Assembly (NCBI RefSeq): GCF_900112005.1
Contig: NZ_FOKK01000003.1
Coordinates: 62,001-126,000, forward strand
Direction: 5' to 3'
DNA: 64,000 nucleotides
DNA from: Algoriphagus aquimarinus
GTDB taxonomy: Bacteria; Bacteroidota; Bacteroidia; Cytophagales; Cyclobacteriaceae
Under the pieces are notes generated by a model that was not told the origin of the DNA, made no database searches, and was given only the letters and a program-made list of their open reading frames with translations. Positions 41,539 to 49,637 of this stretch are shown one piece after another (within the stretch, counting starts at the first letter, position 1; the number at the start of each line of letters is the position of its first letter). Position numbers and translations under genes: made by a program.

Positions 41539-41566
41539 AGCCCCGATGGAAATCGGGGTTTTTTTT
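41539..41566 (+). terminator. Intrinsic terminator after ahcY
   Basis: CCCCGAT and ATCGGGG pair around GGAA (flanking A and T extend the stem), followed by eight T residues, 22 bases after the ahcY stop. It lies 6 bases from the end of the convergent lipoprotein gene and may serve both. Confidence 0.92.
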
Positions 41567-41571
41567 GTTAT

Positions 41572-42387
41572 CTATTCGCTTGGATTAAGCAAGAGTTTTC
41601 TGCCATCTGGAAGAATAGCGAAAACACTGGTGGTGCAGGTAGCAGAAGTTTCGTAGCTCACTGAATAGGAAACTTTAGAATTATTGCCTCTTTCCACTGA
41701 CCAAGTTTCTTGACCTGCAGAATGCTGCACAAGGTTTTGTTTAAAGCAGCTCATTTTTTGAACCTTGGGAGAAGTGATTTTGATGTCAAGTGTCCTTCCA
41801 ACAGGGTTAATTCCTTCCATTTCACCGGTGGATTCGATTTGGGTAAGACTACCATTTTGCAAGGTAAGCACATGGATCATATCACCTGAAACTTGAGTGG
41901 TTATGTTATTATCTCCTGATCGGATGATTAATTCATTGAATGAGCCTAGTACATTGGTAGAATTGAATTGGGAGAAAAACATGGAGCCTTCTAAGTAATA
42001 AGCCCCGGATTTATAGTTGTTATAACTTAAAATCACATTGCTATCAGGAGAGCTCGAGAGCGCGTCATATTGCAGTTGAATTTCTCCAGTTCTTGCGTAT
42101 TTCTTTGAAGATTCACAAGTTGTACTGGATAGGAAATTAAGAGTGACCAGCTTTAGATTTTTATTTATAGTGACTGTTGGGCAACCTGGTAATGCAAGTG
42201 AATCCAAGGTTTGATAATTGTTCCATCCAAATAGGGCGAAAACAGCACTTTCGCTTAGTGCGCTAGAAGTCTCGAACAATTGCTCAGCTTCTAAAGCAAG
42301 ATCAGTTTGGATGACTTTTGATTCATCTTCCTCACAGCTCATCAGGATTGGTAATAGGACAATAAGTCCGAAAAGTATTTTTCTCAT
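41572..42387 (-). CDS. Hypothetical lipoprotein, 271 residues
   Basis: A signal ending LMSC (Cys18) is followed by an acidic tether (EEDESK). The mature part looks all-beta, with four Cys residues that could form two disulphides (CPTVTI, TTCESSKKY, MSCFKQN, ATCTTSVF). I recognise no named domain. The composition, with Ser, Thr and Asn and repeated strand pairs, fits surface lipoproteins of Cyclobacteriaceae. It is transcribed towards the ahcY terminator. Its start is 98 bases from the divergent SDR gene. Confidence 0.7.
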   Translation of the reverse strand: MRKILFGLIVLLPILMSCEEDESKVIQTDLALEAEQLFETSSALSESAVFALFGWNNYQTLDSLALPGCPTVTINKNLKLVTLNFLSSTTCESSKKYARTGEIQLQYDALSSSPDSNVILSYNNYKSGAYYLEGSMFFSQFNSTNVLGSFNELIIRSGDNNITTQVSGDMIHVLTLQNGSLTQIESTGEMEGINPVGRTLDIKITSPKVQKMSCFKQNLVQHSAGQETWSVERGNNSKVSYSVSYETSATCTTSVFAILPDGRKLLLNPSE

Positions 42388-42453
42388 TGAATGAATTTTG
42401 AAAATATCAGAGATGGTTTAATTTTCCTGCTTCAATTACCAAGCCGAAATAAC

Positions 42454-42461
42454 TATCTTCG
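42454..42461 (+). promoter_or_regulatory. Variant -7 box (TAnnTTCG) for the SDR gene
   Basis: TATCTTCG lies 25 bases before the SDR ATG, identical to the box before rsfS. Confidence 0.4.
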
Positions 42462-42485
42462 AAATCGACGATAAACCACAAATTT

Positions 42486-43355
42486 ATGATTTTAGCAGAA
42501 GGTATGCTCAAACCTGGAGCACTGAAAGGGAAAAACATCGTAATCACTGGAGGAGGAACAGGACTTGGGAAATCGATGGGAGAGTATTTTTTGGAGTTGG
42601 GAGCCAATTTGGTAATTACATCCAGAAAACTGGACGTACTTCAGGAAACTGCCAAGGAAATGATGGCTGCGAAGGGAGGGAAAGTAATTCCTCTTGCCTG
42701 CGACGTGCGTGAGATAGACCAAGTAGAAACTATGTGGAAAGATGCCACAGAGCAGTTGGGGCAAATCCACGTAGTTCTTAACAATGCTGCAGGGAATTTT
42801 ATTAGCCCAACCGAACGACTATCGACAAATGCATTCAATACGGTTTTAGATATTGTGTTGAAAGGCACCTCACAAGTGACCCTCACTGCTGGTAAATACT
42901 GGATTGCAAATAAGCAGCCGGGCACTTTTCTTAATATCGTGACTACCTACGCTTGGACTGGCTCAGGGTATGTAGTTCCATCAGCTGCTGCCAAAGCCGG
43001 TGTGTTGGCAATGACACGTTCTTTAGCCGTAGAATGGGCTAAATATGATATTCGCTCGAATGCGATTGCACCTGGTCCATTTCCTACGGAAGGAGCATGG
43101 AGTCGATTATTACCAGGAGATTTGGTAAAGAAATTTGATCCTGCTAAGAAAGTTCCTGTAGGCAGAGTGGGGGAGCATCAGGAGCTTGCAAATTTGGCAG
43201 CTTACTTGGTGTCGGATTATTCTTCTTATGTGAATGGAGAGGTAATGACTATTGATGGAGGAGAATGGTTGAAAGGAGCAGGGGAATTTAATAATCTGGA
43301 TCAAATACCAGATGAAATGTGGGACATGATGGAAGCTTCAAGGGGAAAAAAGTAA
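42486..43355 (+). CDS. SDR oxidoreductase, 2,4-dienoyl-CoA reductase-like
   Basis: The 289-residue Rossmann-fold enzyme has the cofactor motif TGGGTGLG (about 20-27), NNAAGNF (98-104) and a C-terminal YVNGEVMTIDGGEWL. The catalytic Tyr of the usual YxxxK is Ser in SAAAKAG, with the Lys kept. This Ser-x3-Lys form and the N-A-A-G-N-F motif are those of 2,4-dienoyl-CoA reductases of the mammalian DECR type, which act in beta-oxidation of polyunsaturated fatty acids. The residue pattern is the evidence; the substrate is inferred. No other fatty-acid gene is adjacent. Confidence 0.88.
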   Translation: MILAEGMLKPGALKGKNIVITGGGTGLGKSMGEYFLELGANLVITSRKLDVLQETAKEMMAAKGGKVIPLACDVREIDQVETMWKDATEQLGQIHVVLNNAAGNFISPTERLSTNAFNTVLDIVLKGTSQVTLTAGKYWIANKQPGTFLNIVTTYAWTGSGYVVPSAAAKAGVLAMTRSLAVEWAKYDIRSNAIAPGPFPTEGAWSRLLPGDLVKKFDPAKKVPVGRVGEHQELANLAAYLVSDYSSYVNGEVMTIDGGEWLKGAGEFNNLDQIPDEMWDMMEASRGKK

Positions 43356-43357
43356 TG

Positions 43358-43379
43358 AGCCCCAAAGTAATTTGGGGCT
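43358..43379 (+). terminator. Hairpin after the SDR gene, weak terminator
   Basis: AGCCCCAAA and TTTGGGGCT form a perfect 9-base stem with a GTAA loop, 2 bases after the stop codon. No T run follows, so termination may be partial or the hairpin may protect the mRNA 3' end. Confidence 0.55.
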
Positions 43380-43458
43380 ATCTAAAAGCTAAGTGGAAAA
43401 TCAGAAATTTGTAAAGCAAAAATCGGAATTTTAAATAAATCCAATCTTACAAAGCTTA

Positions 43459-44502
43459 TTAAGAGATTACATCCTCCATAGATTTGTTTTTGGATACTGA
43501 TTCTTTGATGCTTTTCTTTAAAGATTGATCAAGAAGTTTAGTTTCTCTTTTGATGAGTTGTACCAGTCTTTTGGATTCATTGTTTTGAGGTTCGCTATCA
43601 AGAATCTCTAGAATTCCCAGAATATTTGCCACTCGTGCGCGAAGGGTGTGGGACTGCTCAAAAGCCAATTCCTTGAGGAAATAATGATGTTCCTTTAACC
43701 AGATTTCTTGTTTCTTTCTGTCGGAAATATCTAGAATACATCCCAATATTTTGGTAGGACGTCCGGTGCTTGACCATTCTATGGTTTTACCAAAGCCTAA
43801 AGCCCAAATGGTTTGATTGGTTTTTTGATTTATGCGAAATTCCTTTTTAAAAGGGATGTTTCCCGTAGTTTTAAAATGACTGCCAAGATCCCGAAGCAAG
43901 TTTGGGAAATCCTCCGGATGAATATGCTTCTGCCAAGAAATAGGGGTTGTTCCAGATAATTCATCTTGGGTATAACCTAACATGTGGCCTAGTCCCTGAC
44001 TGATTTTGTCGCCTTTATTTGTGAGATCAAATTCCCAAAACCCAAGGAGTTTATCTTCTAATATACTGTCAATAATTTGCTTGCCTTCACTAGTTGTGCT
44101 GTCAAAAAAATCACCTAATCCTAAATTATAAGGCATTGGTTGTGAATATGGATGTCCTATTCCTAGGCATGTACCAAAGTCATCAGAGACAAAAAAGAAT
44201 TCCCATTTGGTGTCTACTATTTCACCCTGAGGGTGTACTATTTTTTGAAGGTCTACGGTGAAGGATTGGTGAGAATTTCTCCAGGCTTTAATCCGCTGAC
44301 TCTCGTATTTACCCCAATTAGAAGGCACAAAGCAATCCGAAAAATATATTGGTTTCTCTTTATTATCGAAAAAAGTAGGTATCGGACCTATGCCTGAGTC
44401 AGAAGAAATGACCTTGCCATTTTTGTCTAAGGTGACTTGCAAAAAATAATCGGATACAACCGCTAGATGACTTAGGGCCTGAATAGGATCGTAATTGTTC
44501 AT
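43459..44502 (-). CDS. PAS domain protein with a kinase-like dimerisation helix but no ATPase domain
   Basis: The 347-residue cytosolic sensor has two PAS regions (about 10-130 and 150-265). The second carries FWEFDLTNKGDKISQGLGHMLGYTQDEL and ends with IGCILDISDRKKQE-like PAC residues. The last ~75 residues form a helix pair with EQSHTLRARVANILGILEIL, which resembles a histidine kinase DHp segment (His after EQS). The protein then stops, without N, G1 or G2 boxes. It may be a signalling partner for a separate kinase. The minus strand has TAAATTTG just 4 bases before the ATG, a leaderless arrangement. Confidence 0.8.
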   Translation of the reverse strand: MNNYDPIQALSHLAVVSDYFLQVTLDKNGKVISSDSGIGPIPTFFDNKEKPIYFSDCFVPSNWGKYESQRIKAWRNSHQSFTVDLQKIVHPQGEIVDTKWEFFFVSDDFGTCLGIGHPYSQPMPYNLGLGDFFDSTTSEGKQIIDSILEDKLLGFWEFDLTNKGDKISQGLGHMLGYTQDELSGTTPISWQKHIHPEDFPNLLRDLGSHFKTTGNIPFKKEFRINQKTNQTIWALGFGKTIEWSSTGRPTKILGCILDISDRKKQEIWLKEHHYFLKELAFEQSHTLRARVANILGILEILDSEPQNNESKRLVQLIKRETKLLDQSLKKSIKESVSKNKSMEDVIS

Positions 44503-44842
44503 AAAACAAATTTAAAGAATCCCGCGGTTAAATGCTTTAAAAAACATAATAAATAGTATGAAATGCATAATAATATATTTGAATAGGTATTAATAGGTCT
44601 TGATTGTCTTGGTGATGAGGATGAATGGCTTGCCATATTTAGAGCGCATAGCTTATGCACCATAAATACCTCAACTGTAGGAGCATTTGTTGATCAACTT
44701 CAAAAAGGCAAGGAGTAGGTGAACCAGGAGATGAAGCCTGTGAAAAATATAGTTGTGCTTTTTATTTTCCAGAGCAGATAGAGGGAAAATATTTTTAAAA
44801 TCACACAATTAGGGAAAGTATAAATACGGCTTTTAAGCAAGC
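44503..44842. other. Spacer with no gene seen
   Basis: About 340 bases between the PAS gene and the DUF4494 terminator. Short frames here are broken and show no family sequence. The near end holds the PAS promoter box, the far end the DUF4494 terminator. No repeat of the classes seen elsewhere is evident. Confidence 0.4.
44507..44514 (-). promoter_or_regulatory. -7 box abutting the PAS gene start codon
   Basis: The minus strand reads TAAATTTG, an exact TAnnTTTG match, separated from the ATG by four bases. The transcript would begin at about the first codon. Confidence 0.45.
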
Positions 44843-44870
44843 AAAAAAGGCCGCTAATGCGGCCTTTTTT
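44843..44870 (-). terminator. Intrinsic terminator after the DUF4494 gene
   Basis: AAAAAAGGCCGC and GCGGCCTTTTTT pair perfectly around TAAT, 20 bases past the DUF4494 stop, with T runs on both strands. Confidence 0.92.
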
Positions 44871-44890
44871 TATTTAATGCTTGAGTTAAA

Positions 44891-45388
44891 CTACTCTTCG
44901 TCTTGAGTCACTTCTGAAACAGGTCTGAAGTTTCCTTCTGGCAGTTGCTCAGCTACTTCGTCTCTTTCATATGGGAAAACTTCCACAATTGCGCTTTCTA
45001 CAATATCAGGCACTCTGAAACTCACTAACATATTGCCTAAGCTCTCCTGAATTCTATCGTAAGCTTCTTTGACATCATTTGCTGTGACAATCATGTATTG
45101 GGTAACCTTTTTTTCCTTTCCGCTTTCTCCATCAGCAACCATATAGGAGATTTTGCACTTGTGCCATATATCAGCATCCTCGTAGAAAAATACATCTACA
45201 ATATTACTCTTGCTGATTCCGGTCACTTGAAAATCTCCTCTTATCTGAGAAGCTAGCCTATCATAAAGGATTGCTTCTGATTCGGTAAAGGATACCGCAT
45301 CCACTAGGTATTGCTCAGAAATATTCTTCAGCAATCCTTGTTCATTTTCTTTCGCGTACTTGACTTTGCACAAAAACCAGGTTCTCAT
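44891..45388 (-). CDS. DUF4494 domain protein
   Basis: The 165-residue protein begins MRTWFLCKVKYAKENEQG and continues with EQYLVDAVSFTESEAILYDRL, the DUF4494 hallmark. A second half has VTQYMIVTANDVKEAYDRIQESLGNM. The family is small, Bacteroidota-specific and of unknown function. It is cytosolic with an acidic C-terminal tail. A TACCTTCG box lies 19 bases before the ATG and a strong terminator after the stop, so it is transcribed alone. Confidence 0.88.
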   Translation of the reverse strand: MRTWFLCKVKYAKENEQGLLKNISEQYLVDAVSFTESEAILYDRLASQIRGDFQVTGISKSNIVDVFFYEDADIWHKCKISYMVADGESGKEKKVTQYMIVTANDVKEAYDRIQESLGNMLVSFRVPDIVESAIVEVFPYERDEVAEQLPEGNFRPVSEVTQDEE

Positions 45389-45406
45389 ATCTTTCTATTT
45401 GAATTT

Positions 45407-45414
45407 CGAAGGTA
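45407..45414 (-). promoter_or_regulatory. Variant -7 box (TAnnTTCG) for the DUF4494 gene
   Basis: The minus strand reads TACCTTCG, 19 bases before the ATG. It is one base off the TACCTTTG seen before ahcY and the FKBP gene. Confidence 0.4.
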
Positions 45415-45605
45415 AAATTTATCCTTAGAAGGACAAGAGTATTTTCCTTCAAAGAATTACCTAATCTACTGTCATGGAGAGTAAGTGGCTGATAGTCAAG
45501 TTGATTTATTTGACCTTGAAAAAAGGTTAGAAATTGAACTGACTGAAAGCTACCCTAATTGTGGGGAGTAAAAGAAAAGCAGTAAATTATCGCAAAACCT
45601 TTTAC

Positions 45606-47912
45606 ATGCGGGATAAAATCTGGTACAGCTTTCCTGTACAATTATTTTTACTTCACCTACGAAAAAATTTAGGCCTTACACTTATTTGGGCGGTCCTGTT
45701 GGGCGTTATTTTAGAATACTTAGGTGTAATGTTAGGTATCCCATATCTTTTTCTTGATCCTGAATATTTGCATCAGGTTTCTTGGGTAAGTTTTTTCCTG
45801 ATGGGGGTGGGCTTTGCTGTTTTGACTATGGGTTTTCATATGTCCACCTATATTATGGATGGTAGACATTTTCCCTTTTTAGCTATAGTCAATAAGCCAT
45901 TTATTCATTATTGCGTGAATAATGGTCTCATTCCTCTGATTTTTTATTTAGTATATATTTTCAGATTTGTTAGTTTTCAATTGGGAAATGATCTCTCCAA
46001 TGACTGGGTAGTATTGTATTATTTTCTCGGATTTTTGGGAGGAGGTATAATAACCTACTCGCTCATATTTGGGTATTTTGCTCTTACGAATAAGGATTTC
46101 TTTATCTTATTTGCGGGGACAGTAGATAAAAGATTGCGTAAAGTCAGATTGACCAGAGCGAATGTCCTCAGTCAATACAAAGATCTTAAAAACCAAAATT
46201 ACAAGGTTTTATACTATCTAAATATCAATCTTAGGCCTGAGAAAGTGAGGCCAGATATTTCTAGGTTTGAAGGGACCAAGCTGCTGAGAGTCTTCGATCA
46301 GAATCACTTGAATCTGTTCATTATTCAAATAGCCCTGATTCTTTTCGTCTTGTTTCTAGGCTTTTTTAAAGAGAATCAATATCTCCAGTTGCCTGCAGCT
46401 ATGAGTGCGACTTTATTGTTTGCGATACTGATCATGCTGGTGGGAGCGGTTAGTTTTTGGCTGAGAAGGTGGTCTACGTTTGCCGTATTTGCCTTTGTAA
46501 TACTGGCTAATTATTTCAGCAATTTCAATTTTCTAAATCGTCCACACGAAGCTTATGGGTTAGATTATTCTGTGCCTCCAGTGACCTATAGTTTGGCTCA
46601 TATGGATTCACTTTTGACTCCAGAGATTGTCAAAAAGGATCGAGATAATGTTCTGGAAATATTGAAAAATTGGAAGTCTAAGTTTCCTGAGGAGAGTAAA
46701 CCAAAACTAGTGATGGTTGCCGCTAGTGGAGGAGGACAACGGGCAGCACTTTGGACAGTTAAAGTTCTGCAGAGTATTTATGAAATTGAGCAAGGAGAGG
46801 TGCTAAAACATACTGAACTTCTTACAGGTGCTTCAGGAGGAGTGCTGGGCGAAGCTTTTTTCAGGGAAGTTTACCTTAGGTCACTGACAGATTCTTCCGT
46901 AGACCCTATGGATCCGAAGTATCTAGATCAAATATCTGCTGATAATCTGAACCCTATTATTTTCACTTTGCTGGTGAATGATTTATTGATTCGCAATCAA
47001 AATTTCCAGTATAACGGACATAAATATCTTAAGGATAGAGGGTTTGCTTTTGAGGACCAGTTAAATAAGAACACAAATGGAATATTGGATAAGCCTATTT
47101 CTGCCTATAAAGAACCTGAATTCACTGGAAGTATACCTCTGCTGCCTGTGACTACTTTGATTACCAATGATGGTAGGAAGCTGGTGATTTCTCCTCACTC
47201 CATGTCATTTTTCGGAACCTCACTATTAGGAAAAATGGGGTCAGATGAGAAAAAACAAACAATAGACTTCCTAAGATTTTTCGAAGGTCATGACTCAAAA
47301 AATCTACGATTTCTCTCTGCATTGCGCATGAGTGCTACTTTTCCATTCATTACTCCTAATATCGAACTTCCTACGGAGCCAATCATGGAAACGATGGATA
47401 CAGGATTGTCTGATAATTTTGGGATTCAGGATGCACTTCGGTTTATGTATGTATTCCAATCGTGGATAAACGAAAATACAAGCGGTGTGGTATTGATTAC
47501 TATTCGGGATTCTGAGAAAATAACGGAAATCGCTCCAAGTTTTCCTCCGAGAATTTTCGAAAAGGTTTTTACCCCTCTTAAAAATATTTATGCGAATTGG
47601 GACAATGTGCAAACCATACAAAACGAAGTTCTTTTCAACTATATGGCAGAATCCATGCCCTTTGATCTGGAAAGAATAGAGTTTGAATACGCGCCTGAGA
47701 AAGTGCAAGCGGAGGAATTGACAGTCAGTCAAGAAACTATGCAGAGAGCGTCTCTAAATTGGCGTCTGACTGCCAGAGAGAAAAAGTCAATTCTTGAAAG
47801 TGTCTACACGCTTAAAAATCAAAGCTCACTGAAGCGTCTGGAGGATTTGTTTAGTAAAAATCAGCCGATTATTGAAGATAGCGTGCTAGTGACAAAAGAT
47901 GATGCTCAATAA
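45606..47912 (+). CDS. Membrane-anchored patatin-like phospholipase
   Basis: The protein has 768 residues from the ATG at 45606; a GTG 15 codons earlier is open but gives no better N-terminus. The N-terminal ~300 residues carry six to seven membrane helices (first near 25-45, later clusters near 55-80, 105-125, 135-160, 235-255, 265-300). The rest is a cytosolic patatin domain: oxyanion motif SGGGQRAA (about 374-381), nucleophile Ser410 in GASGG, and the catalytic Asp in MDTGLSDNFG. It would cleave acyl chains from membrane lipids. The membrane domain is unlike soluble patatins. It converges with the Mpo1-like gene, overlapping 7 bases. Confidence 0.88.
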   Translation: MRDKIWYSFPVQLFLLHLRKNLGLTLIWAVLLGVILEYLGVMLGIPYLFLDPEYLHQVSWVSFFLMGVGFAVLTMGFHMSTYIMDGRHFPFLAIVNKPFIHYCVNNGLIPLIFYLVYIFRFVSFQLGNDLSNDWVVLYYFLGFLGGGIITYSLIFGYFALTNKDFFILFAGTVDKRLRKVRLTRANVLSQYKDLKNQNYKVLYYLNINLRPEKVRPDISRFEGTKLLRVFDQNHLNLFIIQIALILFVLFLGFFKENQYLQLPAAMSATLLFAILIMLVGAVSFWLRRWSTFAVFAFVILANYFSNFNFLNRPHEAYGLDYSVPPVTYSLAHMDSLLTPEIVKKDRDNVLEILKNWKSKFPEESKPKLVMVAASGGGQRAALWTVKVLQSIYEIEQGEVLKHTELLTGASGGVLGEAFFREVYLRSLTDSSVDPMDPKYLDQISADNLNPIIFTLLVNDLLIRNQNFQYNGHKYLKDRGFAFEDQLNKNTNGILDKPISAYKEPEFTGSIPLLPVTTLITNDGRKLVISPHSMSFFGTSLLGKMGSDEKKQTIDFLRFFEGHDSKNLRFLSALRMSATFPFITPNIELPTEPIMETMDTGLSDNFGIQDALRFMYVFQSWINENTSGVVLITIRDSEKITEIAPSFPPRIFEKVFTPLKNIYANWDNVQTIQNEVLFNYMAESMPFDLERIEFEYAPEKVQAEELTVSQETMQRASLNWRLTAREKKSILESVYTLKNQSSLKRLEDLFSKNQPIIEDSVLVTKDDAQ

Positions 47913-48385
47913 GAAAACCCCCACTTTTTATATATAAAGTGCATCAACCATGCAGGGCCTATTAGCAAAAATTGAAGATCTCTAAGAAATGTGGGTTTTT
48001 TGCCTTCAATCTTATGACCGTAAAACTGCATGAACCAAGCCAGTACAAATATACCAAGGCTAAACATCCACAGCTTTCCTGGGAAAGTCAAGTCTATATA
48101 ATTAGCGACGGCAAGGCATAGGGAAGAAAAAAGAAACATCCCCAACGTAAGTGGAGTAGAGAGCATGAGGTAATAAATGAGTACCAATACCAAAGCTACG
48201 GTGGCCCAATTGGCGAAATTGGCGAGGAAGGGCATCAAATCGGGTAAGGGACCCACTGGAATACTAAAAAGCAAGCCCACGATACTGAAGAAAATTGCAG
48301 GCACACAAAACCAGTGTATGAGCTTATTTGTCATGTTTTGATGACTCAACCCGTATTCTTGGAATAAAGCATCAATTTTTCTCAT
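47906..48385 (-). CDS. Mpo1-like (DUF962) membrane protein
   Basis: The 159-residue protein has about four membrane helices and the conserved His/Asn motifs of DUF962: EYGLSHQNMTNKLIHWFCVP (about 10-29) and FMQFYGHKIEGKKP (about 117-130). The yeast member Mpo1 is an Fe(II)-dependent dioxygenase that shortens 2-hydroxy fatty acids, with the His residues as metal ligands. A similar activity is plausible here, but bacterial members are little studied. Its last bases overlap the patatin gene on the other strand. Both proteins touch membrane lipid metabolism. Confidence 0.88.
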   Translation of the reverse strand: MRKIDALFQEYGLSHQNMTNKLIHWFCVPAIFFSIVGLLFSIPVGPLPDLMPFLANFANWATVALVLVLIYYLMLSTPLTLGMFLFSSLCLAVANYIDLTFPGKLWMFSLGIFVLAWFMQFYGHKIEGKKPTFLRDLQFLLIGPAWLMHFIYKKWGFSY

Positions 48386-48460
48386 GGTATTTTGGGATTA
48401 TATCGTTTAGATTGAATTAAAATACTAAATCTATTTTAATTCCTTTTTCTAAAATTCGAA

Positions 48461-49588
48461 ATGTTCAGCTATTGGGAGACAAAACACTTTTTTGAGTACG
48501 ATCTTATCGTGGTAGGCTCAGGCTTCGTGGGCTTATCTACGGCAATTCATTACAAGGAAAAACACCCCAAGGCAAATGTGCTTGTGGTAGAGCGAGGAGT
48601 TTTTCCTACTGGAGCAAGTACCAAAAACGCTGGTTTTGCATGCTTTGGAAGTTTGACCGAGATTTTGGATGATTTCTGGAACATGACTCAAGATGAAGTG
48701 TTGGCCTTGGTTGAGCGCAGGTATAAAGGCTTGAAGTCGATTAGGAAGCAATTTGGAGATAAAAACCTGGGGTATGCGCATACCGATGGCTACGAACTTC
48801 TAGAGGAAAGCCAATTGAAAGCTGTGGATCAAATGACTGGAGTGAATAAACTTCTCAAGTCTGTTTTTAAAGAAGATGTTTTTTCTCAGGTAAAGAGTCC
48901 GGAGAAAATGGGATTCGCGGAACAGATTAAAGTGGTAGTGAAAAATAAATTCGAAGGGGAATTGGACCCTGGGAAGTACATGAATTCACTTTGGAGACTC
49001 GCTCAGAATGAAGGAGTCAGAATTTTAACAGGTGTTTCAGTTTGCGAAATAAGGAAAGATGAAGGACTAGTATTAGCTGAGGATGGTAACGGAGAAACAA
49101 ATCTGGAATTCAAGGCGAAGAAAATTGCTATTTGCACCAATGCATTCACGAAGAAGCTATTGCCAGAATCAGATATTCAGCCAGGTCGAGGTTTGATTCT
49201 CCTATCTAAACCTTTGGAGTTCAAGGCACCATGGAAAGGAACTTTTCACATGGACAAAGGCTACGTTTATTTTCGACAGGTTGACGGAAGACTTCTACTA
49301 GGTGGAGCTAGGAATAAGGATTTTAAAGGTGAGGAAAGCACTGATTTTACAGTTAATCCAAAAATAAAATCACATTTAGACAAACTTGCACGAGAAGTGA
49401 TCTTTCCTGGAAAAAGTATTGAGTGGGATACTGAATGGACTGGTATTATGGCTTTTGGCAAAATAAAATCTCCGCTAATACAGCAGGTGGGAGACAAAAC
49501 AGTTGCTGCGGTACGTCTTGGCGGAATGGGTGTAGCTATAGGTTGGCAAGTTGGAAAGGAGCTTTCTACACTTTTGTCCAAGATGTAA
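48461..49588 (+). CDS. FAD-dependent oxidoreductase, DAO family
   Basis: The 375-residue flavoenzyme shows the dinucleotide motif VVGSGFVGLSTA (about 17-28), then VVERG and the GASTKNAGFACFGS substrate-side segment, and the C-terminal LGGMGVAIGWQVGKEL. This is the D-amino-acid oxidase/glycine oxidase fold. The STKNAGFAC motif resembles gamma-glutamylputrescine or amino-acid oxidases, but the substrate cannot be fixed. It lies 49 bases before nhaC on the same strand and may be co-transcribed with it. Confidence 0.88.
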   Translation: MFSYWETKHFFEYDLIVVGSGFVGLSTAIHYKEKHPKANVLVVERGVFPTGASTKNAGFACFGSLTEILDDFWNMTQDEVLALVERRYKGLKSIRKQFGDKNLGYAHTDGYELLEESQLKAVDQMTGVNKLLKSVFKEDVFSQVKSPEKMGFAEQIKVVVKNKFEGELDPGKYMNSLWRLAQNEGVRILTGVSVCEIRKDEGLVLAEDGNGETNLEFKAKKIAICTNAFTKKLLPESDIQPGRGLILLSKPLEFKAPWKGTFHMDKGYVYFRQVDGRLLLGGARNKDFKGEESTDFTVNPKIKSHLDKLAREVIFPGKSIEWDTEWTGIMAFGKIKSPLIQQVGDKTVAAVRLGGMGVAIGWQVGKELSTLLSKM

Positions 49589-49637
49589 TTAATTTTTTTT
49601 CTTAGATTCAGATTCTTAACTCACCAAACCCCAATTA

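Noticed and set aside
45561-45605. GTG start for the patatin gene
   Set aside because: The 15 extra residues are polar and add nothing to the first membrane helix; the ATG at 45606 is a better start, although GTG cannot be fully excluded.
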